A DNA stretch of 64,000 nucleotides, from contig RSEE01000103.1 in the NCBI GenBank assembly GCA_003971905.1, forward strand, positions 126,501 to 190,500, in the 5' to 3' direction. The stretch is from Moniliella sp. 'wahieum' (Eukaryota; Basidiomycota; Moniliellomycetes; Moniliellales; Moniliellaceae). Positions 35,001 to 46,605 of this stretch are shown piece after piece. Position 1 is the stretch's first letter. Each line of letters begins with the position of its first letter. A program made the position numbers and the translations under genes. Below the pieces are notes generated by a model. It saw only the letters and a program-made list of their open reading frames with translations, was not told where the DNA came from and did no database searches.

Positions 35001-38000
35001 AGACTTAAACTCACGGAACCATAATCGATCATTGATTCCTATTGATTTATCCAGAATGAGCCTCACTTAAAGGGAAAACCTGCCGCATCCCAATGTTTAT
35101 CGGAAAATAATAAAGCTTTTGCTTGGTTTTGCTGAAGTATAGAGGAAGACTTAAGGGGGTTGTGCGGTAAGCTGCTTCGTAAATACACCGCTTTCAGTAA
35201 TAATACAAGCAGTGCAAATGTGAGACTCTGCAGGCATTCCACATTCACAGTAAAGGTGAAAAATCTAAACTTTGATATCGGTTGGACGTGCGATGGAATG
35301 TAACCTAAATGCTTTATGCCGCCGAGTTCTCTTTTGCCTTTTATTTGGCGGGGGTCATCAGGAGTGGCCAACTTGTCCGTATTCAGATCTGGAACTGCTC
35401 CCTATTTTCCGTTTTCTGTCCAAGAACCACGTACAATAATAACATTCTGCATATCTCGGTTAACTGGGGCTCGGGGCGGCAATCGCCTCTATCCCATGTT
35501 GACATGGCTCTGCCTTCCGAGTTGATCGCACTTGAGTCCGATTTGTTTTTCGAGGCTGATCCCCCTCTCTTGTCGCATCCTTACTACGCTTTATCCTACC
35601 TCCTGTAGTTAAGTCACCATTGATTGTACTCCTCCATGAGGTCCAACAGACGTGTTTGGACAGATAGGCCTTTCTTGGTTGCCGAGCTAATGTAAGTCAA
35701 AGAAGTTCTTTAGTCGAATATGTCGATGAGGCTCGGTAATTATCAGCTGTCCCACGCATATTGGTAGACCTCAACCTCTGTCGTTTGGAGCGCGCCGCGA
35801 AAGAATATCAAAAGAAGGGTACTGATGAGACCTGCTGTCTAGTGACCCTGGTGGATACAGGTTTGGGCCAACCTACAACACCTACAGAGGGACTTCAAAC
35901 AACAGGTAGCCACTAAACTTCAGAACAAAGAAAATAAGAGAGGACAACAACGGCATTCCCAGATCAGAGGAATAACTGAAACGAAACCAAGCGGATGAAC
36001 ACACGAACCATTCGGTTGTTCACCAAGTACTTATTCTCAAAGTTTTGTAGTTGCTTGCGTGTCGTCCAGTATTGGCAAACCAACACACAAATTCGTCTCG
36101 AGACCTCTACTACTACTGCTGCTGCGACATGGGAGTGAGTGATCGGAAAGTTGGTGGTATCGATTTCTTCGACCGTGCTTCTTGATACTCGCTCGAAGGA
36201 TAATGCCATTGCTGTTTATTTCTTCCGCGGGACTAACCTTTGAAACTCTCCAGATTGCAGACGCCATTTTGTCTCCAAAGTACAACACTGCCGTGTGCAT
36301 TGATCGCATGCCGCAATGGTGAAATGCAACCAACGGAACAACAGCCGTAGTGGTCTTATTTTCTTCTTCTTCGCCCATCCTGTTAATAGAGAGCATAGCT
36401 CTTATTGCGGGAGCTATATGAAGTAAATGTAATGACTTTACCGTATCCATCCCCAGTTAGCTGCACAATAAACACCACCATCGTCATTTATTTGTTACAA
36501 ATGAAGGCAACCTACCTTTCGATTAATAAAAACACTCTATAATATGCTTCTGGAACGCACCATGACCGATGCATGCTGTATCCCTGGATTGAGAATGCAT
36601 GTGAAGAACGTAATGCTGTGGGCCTGTCGAGATCACCAGGACCACCATCATCGACTTCGAACGAACTCGTAAGAAACCAAGAGAAGCGCTGTTATGTGAA
36701 TAGACGAGATATGAGAGAAAGTCAATGTGGGCGTAAAGCTGAGGGCTGGAGGATGATGAAGGCAAACCTAATTGGGTGGTACACATAGCCCCAATCAGCT
36801 TAGATGCTAACGAACCGCATAGATGCATACCAGACCATTCGCCAAGAACTGAAGATGATGTGAACGTTAAAATCGCTCAGCGCTCACAGTCCTGAAAAAG
36901 TGGATCGGTGATTCTTGCTTGGTCGAGAGTGACGGCGCGGCTCACAGGGTGCCCACCGTCCTTTCATCTCCCTTTCCTGGCTCATTGTCTCCTCCCCTTC
37001 TTACTAAGGATCGTAGATATCAGACACCGTGACCCCGCTTTTGGGCTTCATGAAATAGATGCCTTTCATCTGCGCCGAGTTCAGAAGGAACCGGGGCGAG
37101 GGGGACCCCAAGGTATCGAAAGGACGTTCACTTCGGCATGCTCATAAGCTTGCCTCTCCGGATGGGGAAGAAACGGCAGCCCGCTTCACTCGTATACTGC
37201 GCCCCACGCACGTGTTGCGACCAACGAGGTCAACGACTTATCTTATTACCACTTATGTTGGCCGGTCGGGCGCACATACGCCAACAACGAACGCATTTAC
37301 GAAGCAACGCCAGCGCTGCGGGAGATGTGGGAGATTGCCGACATTCCATCAGCCTCGTGCCTCCGGCTCAAAGACAGTAGGTCTGAAGCTCCGCACGCTC
37401 TGTTGTGCCGCTCTGCACGCAGCATGTGCAAGTGTGGCGTGTCATGGCCTGCACCGGCACCCAGTCCAAGTTTGGTGCATTTCATGAGTCAATGCGGGAG
37501 CCAATTCTCTTGCTCGTCTGCTCCATCCCTGCCAACCACATCACCACAATGAGCCAACTGTGGAGGAAGAAGATGGGACGAGGCATGGAAGGAAGGCAAT
37601 GCGCACTGGCTACTCTGTGCGTAATGGGACCTGGAGCAATCGAGAGATCAACAAGAATGGAGGTGGACCATACGCTGCGCGACTCGGGAACCCAGGGGGA
37701 GCCGTACCCCAAGATGGAACATGAGAGCACCGCGACGCCTTTGGAACAGGCCTGGAGAAGGAGCTGCTTCGGTTGCTGGAACAAGCAGAATGCGACAAGA
37801 ACGTCAAGCTAACTAAGTACCAGGGACGCACCCAAGAGCCGTTTTTCCACCCTGGTCTTGACGACGCGAGGATACTACGGCATCAAGACAGCGGGCAAGA
37901 TGCTAGGGCACTGGAAGGATTTGTCTACTGACTCTCAAAATGGAGGAGATGGTTCACCGCTCGGATCTCGAGTATCACCATCTGTATTCACACGCGCCTC

Positions 38001-38092
38001 CTCGCGGGTATGATGGGAACGGATGGCGGGCACGAGAGAGTCCTGATCTCCTGGCGATTCCCTTCCTTAGACGGGGTTGGCGCTAACATACA

Positions 38093-38140
38093 TAACAAGC
38101 AACACACGCCGAATGAACAGGTCGGTTTATGCGCAGCGTT
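38093..38140. repeat. Dispersed repeat copy B
   Basis: Same-orientation partner of the segment at 25222-25272, sharing GCAACACACGCCG, then ATGA, GTCGGTTTA and GCGCA with small differences. Flanking sequence does not match. Confidence 0.5.
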
Positions 38141-38421
38141 TCTTTCTCCCAGTCTTAAATGCTGTCAATGATACGGATGCAGTAGTATAGAGAGAAGAGA
38201 AGTGCAGTGCCATGATTGGTCTGGGTGAGCCCGGTGAGCGTGGCCGCCGGTCAGGGCATGTGAGAGGCCGGTCCACGGCTTGACCCTAAGATTGGTCGCG
38301 CATTCAGACAGCCAAGGGAGAGACAACGACGAGTAGTGCGGAGGCGCATCGCTCAAGCTTGCTGGCCTCATCCACCGCGAGGGTGAGTACGTGCATAGCC
38401 CCCCAGATTGTGAGCGCGGTT

Positions 38422-39087
38422 TTATCCATCCTCAAAGTACATGTGGGCCTTTGACGCTTTGACCCTGGAACTTGCAAGTGTGGGCTCTTCTGCTTGCGCT
38501 TCCGGATCTGGGGTTAGTTTCAGGGTGGTCTGTGCGTCTTCAAGTATGATATCTGTGAGGCTCGCTCTTCCCTCGTGCCTTTCTCGTTTTGCCTTTGGTT
38601 GCGACCTCACCGATGTCCCGCCCAAACACTCGGCTGCTCCCCTCATTCGGGGTATCTTCCGTTACGCGCTCTCGTCCACTTTTTCCTCTCTTGGACCCTT
38701 TCGTCAATCTATCTTCCTTGAAACCCGGGGTCTATTTACAAAACTTGACAACGATGAGCCAACAAAAAACAGCGTTGTTCCTACCAAGCTTGTCCTCCTT
38801 ACATGTGGTTGCTACACCGTCCTCCCTCCTGCCCCCCCCCCCCCACCACCCCAGGAGGCACCAAAGCACATCAGGATCCAAACACGCGCAACAGAGGTCT
38901 CTGTGCTCACCAGGGACAAAAAGGGGCCGGGGCGCCACGCAATCAACGGCGAGCTGGTAGGGGCGGTAGGGAAAAGCAAGTCCTGTCGGGGCACCGGTAA
39001 TCCCCACCAACGAAACCAAGAAGTACACGGCAGTCGTCTGTAAACGCTCAATGGAAGAAAGAAATGAGAGAGGCGAAGTGCACTCAC
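38422..39087 (-). CDS. Possible small unrecognised protein downstream of PRP40
   Basis: Minus-strand frames include a hydrophobic stretch (TTAVYFLVSLVGITGAP, about 39040-38990) after a plausible TTACAG acceptor, and a charged C-terminal stretch ending KASKAHMYFEDG at a stop at 38422. They lie in different frames and no start is clear. They may belong to one small membrane protein with a Lys/Glu-rich tail, or be non-coding. I do not recognise the family. Confidence 0.2.
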
Positions 39088-39144
39088 AGCATCGCGTCCT
39101 GCGCCACGATCTCCAGGCTGGCCGTTGCAAGCCTCGGAATCGCA

Positions 39145-41521
39145 TTAGAGTTCACCTTCTTCAAAATCGTCACCGTACCGTACCTTGGTACGCTAAGAAT
39201 AGGAAGATCAATCGGTTAGTATATACCCTTTGAGATATGTAGGATGATGGGAGACCATGACGTACCCGAGGAAGCAGAGGCGGGTCCTCCGCCGCCGGTC
39301 GCTTAACCCCTTTGTTATCCGGCGCATCCGAGTCGGCTCCAAACCCTTCATAGTCCAACCGACGTGGGCCAATGCCGCCATTGTACCCAATACCTGCTCC
39401 ACGACGGAAAGGTCGAGGATGTTGCCCGAGGCGGAATAGGGCGATGAGCAAGACTGTTGGCGTCACGCCGCGCATCCCGGTTCCACCTGTCATCTCTTGG
39501 TTCAGGACGACGACGATATTGTTCGCGTTCACGCTCACGTGCGCGTTCTCGGTCTCGTTCACGTTCGCGTTCGCGTTCGCGTTCGCGTTCACGTTCGCGC
39601 TCGCGCTCCCGTTCTTCCCGCTCGCGAGCCCGTTCCTTTTCCCGCTCAACCTTAGCTTGTTGCTTCCGTGCCGACTGCACATACAGATTCCATGCCCCTC
39701 TCACGTACTTTGGCAGAGGCCTCGGTCCATGCTGCAAACGCCTGAAGTGGTTCCAACTTGGCAACCTCGTCAAACGACACATCCAGGGAGTGCTCAAGCT
39801 GGCATCAAGCTGGCGCAGGGCGTACCGGAGATCATTGGCTTGGCGTTGGATCATTAGTTCGTGTTTGCGCTGTTCCTCCCGTTGGTGGAGCAGCTGGTCC
39901 TGGACGCGGGGGAACAAGAGTGTTCGTTCCTCGGCCGAAAGGAAACTGTCCAAGCCCAACTCACTGACCTTGGCTTCAAACATTTCGGGTGGAGTGTCCA
40001 ACGTTACCTCCAGCCGGCCGCGGCCAAGTCTTGGCGCACTTGCTTGGCCGCCTCGTCCAAACGCTGGTCCAGCTGGTCCACCAAGTCGTAGAAAAGGTCC
40101 ATGGGGGTAGAACCCGGCTGGCCCAACATGGCGCGCACCCGCTCATCCTCCTTGAGAAGCGGATACACCTCGGTCCAGGTGGAACCAGCATGAATGTGAC
40201 CTTGGGCGTGCAACTGCTGCAACAAAGTTTGGACTGCGACACGGCGGTGGTACTCCAGACGCGCACGTTCTTTTTCTTGGTCCTTTCTGCGAATCCGTTC
40301 TTGTGCCTCGACTTGGCGCATGTGCGTTTCAATACTTCGAGCAGATCGGGCAAGGAAATGGACTGCAAGGTAGGATGCACTTGCCATTGCGGGGTTTGGA
40401 CCAAACTGTCGTACGCTTCTTGCCAACGGGAAAAGACAGTCAAGTCCATTGCCTTGAGCAGGGTGGAAACGGTTGCTTTGTTTTCCTCTCGCGTTTTCTG
40501 TTCCTCAGCCTGTCATAGTCATCATCCGTTAGTTCCGTGTCGCCTGAATCGACCGCACACAAACATCACACCAAAAAAACGTACCTCGTGAGTTTCCTTC
40601 ATGGTGCGGATGACATAGTCATACGCCTCCCTGCGCTCCGCCTCGTCGAGCACGGCGGTCCACTGGTAGCCTGACCAAAAAGTTTGTAGGCCGACTCATA
40701 CGAAATACGGCTTGACTTCGTCCCAAACAGCTTATGGAACGTACTGGCATACATGCGAATCCGGTCGTTCCGACGCTCCCGCTCGGCCTGTTGAAGCGCA
40801 TCAATGTACTTGGTAAATGCAGCCTTGCGGTCCGAAGGTAGACAATGACTTGTACAACGGTTCCGTCACAATATGCCGCATTGTCTGTTCCCACGTCCAC
40901 TCTGGCCCGACCCCCTTAACCTGCAGCATCCCATAAACGTTTCCTCTGCTGCATTCGACGCCGGTAGCACGTCCAGCTGCAAGGGTGCTACAGCATGCCC
41001 ATGAGCAGCAGCAACAGCAGGAGGCATCGGTGGGGCCGCCTGCGGGCGGGGAGGCTGGCTGGCCGAACGGGCGGACGGGCGGGGAGGTGCGGGGGAGGTT
41101 TGGGCGGCTGGGCGGGCACGGGAGGCTGCTGAACAGGGGCCGGAGAAGAGTGTGTGCTCTCGGCAGCCTGAGGCGTGCCGACCGGAGCGGCTGGCGAGGG
41201 GCTTTGCGGGGCACCATTCAACAAAGCTAGAGGAAGAGAGCGGGTCAGATGAATGCTGCGAAAGGCAAAGGGAAGAGGTACGGTACCTTGCAGCTCCGGT
41301 GGCAGCGTCCAGGTGCGTTCCTGGGTGGAAGAGTTGAATAGTAGGTGCGGTCGCCCGTCTTGTAGGCCTTCCATTCAGTCTGGTCGAGGAGGCGTTCCTG
41401 CTCGGTCTTGAGCTCGTCGGGCTTTTGCCAAACGGAGCGCTTCTCTTGGGCATTGTACCAATACACGGCCGTTAGCATGGGTGGCTCGCTCCAGGCAGGA
41501 GGGGGAGGCGGTTTCGGGCAT
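39145..41521 (-). CDS. PRP40: U1 snRNP-associated splicing factor Prp40 (WW-FF)
   Basis: Bridges the 5' splice site and branch point during early spliceosome assembly. The start at 41521 gives MPETASPS. WW1 reads WSEPP...VYWYNAQEKRSVWQKPDEL and WW2 TEWKAYKTGDRTYYFN...TWTLPPEL. A Pro/Ala-rich linker leads to FF domains: WTWEQTMRHIVTEPLYKSL (about 40880), RIRMYASTFHKLFGTK (about 40740), and, after an intron near 40583-40512, WQEAYDSLVQTPQW (about 40410). Next is VYPLLKEDERVRAMLGQPGS (about 40150), with MLGQPGSTPMDLFYD strongly Prp40-like. A 60-residue Arg/Glu dipeptide tail (about 39660-39530) follows. A last intron (donor GTACGT about 39266, acceptor TTCTTAG about 39194) leads to RYGDDFEEGEL and TAA at 39147-39145. 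Many single-base frame changes interrupt the body. Confidence 0.88.
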
Positions 41522-41996
41522 CGCGCACTGACAAGGAGCTTTCCCCTGTGTGGAGGAGGCAGGGCGCGGAAAGTGGTGGGGTGGCAAAGAGGCGCCGCCG
41601 CGACCCGTGGACAATGAAACGACGACGACGACGACGGCGGCGGCGAGCCAGGGTGCTAGGGTTGATTAGCTAATAGGGTATTTTGCGCAGATTTTCAACC
41701 AAACAAATGCGACTGAAATGGCATATTTCAACCTTCAACTGGCGCTTCACAAGTACCAGGGCATACATAGCATGCAGCAGCCATAGCAGGCGCAGCAGCA
41801 CAACCCGACGAGCGCTGGACCCCCCTCCTGGGGTCGATCGTCCCTCTCAATGCATCTACCGTGTCGACTGGCCCACCCCAACCACCTCACCTGGGACCGA
41901 CCGATGTTGGGCCATACGTGTGGCAACGATGCAGCAGCCACGCGTAGGCCCGAGGCAGCAGCTGAGCGCGAACGCGAACCCAACTAACCCCCTGCT
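41522..41996. other. Divergent spacer between PRP40 and the WW fragment
   Basis: Contains a short GAC/GGC triplet-rich stretch (about 41618-41650) and no clear gene. Confidence 0.4.
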
Positions 41997-42444
41997 TTGC
42001 CAGACATGCTCGGGGACACGGACGCAGCAGCCCTTTGCCCCACCGTCTCTTCCCGGGCAAGCGCTGCTTTGGTTCCGGGAACGTCATTGGGATCCAGTCC
42101 CTGGCCGAGTCCAGAAGAGGGGCGAACCACACCAGAAGGAAAGACGTACATTGTCGACGACAACGGCCGCACCACTACCTCGGTCATCGCGCTGCAGGAA
42201 CAACAAAGCAATAACAACCTCGACGGTATCCGACTGCAATTAGTGTCCCAAAAGGGTCCGTTTCCGAGCGGGTGGGGGATGCGATGGTCGGCGACGGGGC
42301 GGGTGTTGCTTTGTGGATCACAACACAACGCAACACCATGACCACCACCTTGGACAATCCACCGCCATCTTGAATGATCCACGATTGGAATGGGTCTCAA
42401 GCCACACTGTATCGCCGTCCCGTAACCGGCATTTGAGAGTGTGA
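41997..42444 (+). CDS. Tandem WW-domain fragment (Rsp5-like)
   Basis: Two WW-like units on the plus strand. The first has TPEGKTYIVDDNGRTTT (about 42125) and the second GPFPSGWGMRWSATGRV (about 42255), then FVDHNT in the next frame and a final NDPRLEWVSS (about 42375). The second unit closely resembles a WW domain of the Rsp5/Nedd4 ubiquitin ligases. The last WW tryptophan appears as TTG, and no C2 or HECT domain is visible nearby. It could be a small two-WW adaptor, an exon of a larger gene, or a decayed duplicate. The start ATG at 41997 is a guess. Confidence 0.45.
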
Positions 42445-43988
42445 AGGAACAGTGTCAAGTGTTTGTCGACGCTGGCTTTACCGAACTGATATACTACGCC
42501 GCAAAAAGGCTGTTATAGATCGAAGTATTTTAGGAAGACTAACCCGGAACTGTTGATTGGTGGTACGGAGAAGATTGATCAGGAAGATTGGAAGCGATGG
42601 GCCGAGTACTGTGGAGCTTCCGAGCAAGGGAATGAACGTAGTCCAATGGTTTGGGGAGTGCGTACTGTCGCAGGCGGGGGACGAGGGAAACGACTGTTGC
42701 AATAAACTTTCGACTTGTACTATACCTCGCGAATTCCTGTGAATAGTGAATGGGTTTCTGTCACCACCAACAGTACGGTGGGGCATCTCATCACCTGCCT
42801 CCTGTTCGGGCCGCACAGATCATGATGATGGATGTCGATGACTGTCATCGACTGTCACACACATGTGATCTGTGGTGCCCTTGCGCTCTCTCTTTCTGTT
42901 CCGCTTGGCACTTGGCTCTGTGTGCCAGGGCGCTGGTGGGCGCTGAAAAAGTGCGATGGAGGTGTGAGAGTGGAGATCGAAGGACGAAGAGGTAAGCAAC
43001 TGGGCTCTGGCAGATTGAGCCGCCCAGGCAGGGATGGGACGCAGGACGCAGGATGGCACATGACGGATCACGTAATGCTGACGCGGAGGCAGCCGACGGC
43101 GGATGATGAATGATTAATGACGTCGACAGCGACGCAAACACGGCAGGCGGGGGCAGGCTGGACACTGGCGCGGTGGGGGAATGGGCGTGCGCATCGGGCG
43201 GGACGCTGGTCAGGGCGGCGAGCGCCGAGGAGCGCACGGCGGCGGTGCGCGCGGCGGGGTGCCGCATGTGGGGGATGCTCGATGCGGCGGCTGGGGCGCA
43301 TGCAGGGCGGCGCAGCGCAGGGCGGCGCAGCGGGCAGGCGGGCGCCAGGGTGGTGCAGGGTGGTCCCCAGCTTTGGGGCGCGTGCGCTAGGGCTGCGCTC
43401 AGGTCGAATCGCATGCCAGAGATCAGGCGGATCGATCGCTGATCTGGGATGCGAGGGGCATGCATTAAGCATGGTGCCTGCCACACGCTGCCTGGGTAGT
43501 GTTACTAGTTACTAGTTACTGACCAACCGACGCAACGGCCCTCGTCTGTTCCCCCACCCTTGTCGGGCCCTCCTTGGCCGCCCAGCCCACCGAGCCCACC
43601 GCTCTCCTCGCCCTCACCCTCGCCCTCGCCCTCGCCTTTATCCTCGCCCTCGCCCTCGCCTTTACCTCGCCCTCGCCCTCGCCCTCGGTCTACCCGCCAT
43701 CCGGCCCGTGGGCATGCACCCCGCCGTCTGACCCCCCCCCCTCCCCTGCCCTCCTCTCGCGCGTCTATCCACGCCCCCTGCTCTGGTCGCCCACCCGACC
43801 GCCTGAGGAGCATTCATCCATACCCGCCTCTCGTCTTCATCTCTTTCTCTTTCCCTTCCCCTTCGGCCTTGTCCTCGCGGTCTCATCCCGCCTCTCTTGC
43901 CCCGCCTAGCCTCCCTGGGCCCATCCTTCCCTCTGCGTTTCTCTCTCTCTCCTCTCCTTCATCCCCTTCCTTGGCCGTGGTGCTGCCC
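42445..43988. other. Intergenic region with a GC-rich island and pyrimidine repeats
   Basis: Includes a very GC-rich stretch (about 43190-43400), whose long overlapping open frames in several frames reflect composition, and tandem TTACTAG units (about 43500-43520). A long GCCCTC-type hexamer array lies at about 43600-43690. No gene is supported. Confidence 0.45.
43600..43690. repeat. CCCTCG-type hexanucleotide array
   Basis: Imperfect array of CGCCCT/CCCTCG hexamers in the leader of the gene starting at 43989; translated shadows read as Leu-Ala or Ser-Pro repeats. Confidence 0.75.
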
Positions 43989-45955
43989 ATGCGACCGAAC
44001 CCGCTGGACCTTTCTCACGATCGCCCGATCGGACCGCGGGTACGCAGTGTGGATCCACTTGATAAGCCAGCCCAGATCAGCTCGGAGCGGAGCGCGCTCG
44101 CAAGCACGCCCTCACCCCCCCCCCTCCTGCTGCTCCTCGGACCCTCTACAACGCACCCCCCCAACTCCCGTTCCGCCTCCCTTGACCTGCCTTGCCCCAC
44201 CTCATCACCCCCCTCCCGCTTTGACCCAAAGCACGCGCTGCCCGTAACAGAGACCTACGATCTCAACCCCCGTCTGGCTGCTCACCCTGCCAAAGTCCTC
44301 GTTTGAACTCCCTCGTTCAACCCGCCTCCTCAAGCGGGCAGTCAAGATCACTCTGACTCTTCCGTTTCCGCCTCCGAGGACATAGGCCTGACGAGCGAGG
44401 TGGATGGCACTCATGACACCGAAACGCGCAGCTCCAGTGAAGAAGGCGGTGTGAGCAGCACCTCGGACAGCCGTTCTTCTTCCTCGCTGCTGTCGGCCTA
44501 CACTCTGCCTCTACATCGACTATTGCCTCACCTGCATCTGATTCGTCCATCTCTTCCTCTCCTCAGCCTTCGACGCCTAATGACCCCATCCGGTCCGCAC
44601 GGCGGCCCCATCGCCTTTCGCATGTTGGGTCCTTCCCGGGTGCCAACCACCCGCGAGACTTTCTCAGCACGACATGTTGCCGCCCCTTCGTTCTTTGTAC
44701 CATCACCGTCTTCCTCTGCGCCCTTCTCCTCGCCCTTCTCTCCGCCCTTCTCGCTCCGCCCCATACGCGTTGACAGTCAAACCTTCGGCTTTCTCGTCCT
44801 CGGTCACACCCAGCCTGCGCGGACCCTCTCCTGCCCGCACAACAAATGCGAGCTTGGACCCTGTGCCTCCGCGCCTCGATCTCGCCCGTCAGCCCACCGT
44901 ACGGGACCTTGTATCTCATGCACAACGCGGAGCACCTGGGTCCAAGCTTTCTCTCCGTCCCAACATGATCCAGGCACCCACATCTCATCTTCCAGCTCCC
45001 GTATCCCCAAGTACGGCCCCGCGGGGGAAACATAACTCCAATCCCCTGATGCGTGCATCCCCGTCCGAACAGGGAATGCGGCCTTCTTCCCCCCTTCGTC
45101 CTCGCGATAGCCGCCCGTCTGGTCCCGGGGTGACGAGTGACCGATCTCGTTCTAACTCCCCCATTGGCTCTGGCTCTGGCAGTGCCTCTGCTGGCTCAGG
45201 CTCGGGAGGGCGTGGTGATTCGGAAGGTATGGATCAGGAAGCCGAATCGGAGGAAGAGGAGCAACCCAGTTCGGAACCTGGTGCGCCTGACACTTCCTCT
45301 GAAGAGTCGTCTCGTTTGGACGAAATGGGATCGAAGGAAGTGTCGTCTGAGCTGATGAATTGTACGATGGCCGCCCAATTGGCATACGCGTACCATCCGC
45401 ATAAGATTTACGTCCCTCCACGTGCTTCAGCTCCCGCTTCTGCATCCGCCCCCCGTCTCTCGATCGGACCCGTCCACGTTCGCGAGAACATGAGACGGTA
45501 GCCTGGACGAGGGACACTCGCACCCGCCGCCACAGATCTGGTATACGCTTCGTCCTCCTCCGTCGGAGTTGAACCTGGCCTCCCTGGGTGGTGGGCATCA
45601 TCACTTTACCTCTGCCACTGACGCCATGCTCTGGTTTGGGGCAGAACTGCGCGAGGCGCAGTTTGACTTGGTTCTCTCACCTCTCATGCCCCCCTCGGCA
45701 CCCACACAAGCAGAGTGGGTGCGGCAACAGGCTGCTGAGCAAGAGGGGTACGACCTCGGCCAGCTGGGAAGCGCCCCGTGGCGGTCCTGGGGGCCGTAGA
45801 TATTTTGTGTTGTGGCCTGAAGACATCAAAGAAGAATCGCTAGATACTCCCCTCGCGCTCTCGTCCCGTCAGAAGGAGTGGGTCAACCGACTGTTGCCGG
45901 CAGTGGCTGAGCTGGAGCCCAACTGGAGCGAATGGGACTGGGGGGCATCTGATGC
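43989..45955 (+). CDS. Unrecognised Ser/Pro-rich protein
   Basis: The ATG at 43989 (MRPNPLDLSHDRPIG) opens a long disordered Ser/Pro/Arg-rich region with acidic serine patches (SDSSVSASEDIGLTSEVDG, about 44355). Further blocks are RLDLARQPTVRDLVSHAQRG (about 44870), FHNPLMRASP-like Ser-rich text, a Gly/Ser run and EAESEEEEQPSSEPG (about 45240). A better-ordered C-terminal part follows: MNCTMAAQLAYAYHPHKIYV (about 45355), LNLASLGGGHHHFTSATDAM (about 45570), RYFVLWPEDIKEESLD (about 45795) and LEPNWSEWDW (about 45915). The ordered pieces lie in three frames and the stop is uncertain. I recognise no family; the layout suggests a regulatory or scaffold protein. Confidence 0.5.
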
Positions 45956-46605
45956 ATGTTCTTCACGCTGTGGATGTGGGGAAAAAACGTGTGGGGGGGA
46001 AGGGGTTGAGTTTGACCTCTTTTATCTTCGTTTGGCATTGTGCTGCTGTTGGCTCCTATTTTCCGTCCTCTTTTTTTGTCTTTGGCGCTTTCTGTCTCGT
46101 TTCCTGTTCCCGTTCGGATCTGTTCCAGCTCCAGCTCAAGGTCGACTGAGTGGTCTACTCAGGGCTGCCTCAGGCCGGAGGTCAGGCCTGAGCGATGGGG
46201 CAACCAGACTATCGACCCACCCTCGTGCTGCGTCGCACCGGCAAGGTTCTTGCTGGCTGGAAGAAGAACAGTCCGTTGCATGTCGGATTGCCTGTCCACC
46301 ATGCCCTCTGCAATGCATCATTCCTATGCTGTGTGCCTGTAATAGATAACGTGGTTCACAGACCAGGGCGAGGCGAGTGTGCGGAGCTAGAACACTGCCC
46401 CTGTGCTGCGCCCCTGGTGCCAGAGCTCGGTGGGGCAGGCGAAAAACACCACATGCTGCTATTTATAGGTGGGAGCCGCGACCATGTTGTTTTAACCCTC
46501 GCCTCTTCTCAGCCGCATGCTTACCATCTGGCCACCGCGCTCTCCTTTCCTCTCTCCCTCCCGCTTCCCTCTCTCCCTTGCACCACCACCGACACAGGCG
46601 CAGCC

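Larger units (their letters stand above)
30552..38421. other. 7.9-kb gene-free block
   Basis: No open frame here encodes a recognisable domain; the longest (about 33414-33929, minus) has no family-like pattern. Local repeats include TTGTTCTCC tandem units (about 31309-31338), three copies of an 11-bp unit TATGCTGGCTA (about 32048-32083) and dispersed repeat copy B near 38093. The stretch from about 34.4 to 36.9 kb is visibly AT-richer than the genes on either side. I found no tRNA, LTR or transposase. Confidence 0.5.

Noticed and set aside
30552-38421. LTR retrotransposon or DNA transposon in the gene desert
   Set aside because: No reverse transcriptase, integrase or transposase motifs, no long terminal or inverted repeats, and no clear target-site duplications were seen.
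39080-39194. A separate gene reading VPRYGTVTILKKV on the minus strand
   Set aside because: A different frame of the same bases reads RYGDDFEEGEL and stops, joining the PRP40 tail in frame through a canonical intron; the other reading is a shadow.
42845-43515. Long overlapping open frames in a GC-rich island
   Set aside because: Several frames on both strands are open at once with Ala/Pro/Arg-rich content, as expected from composition rather than selection.
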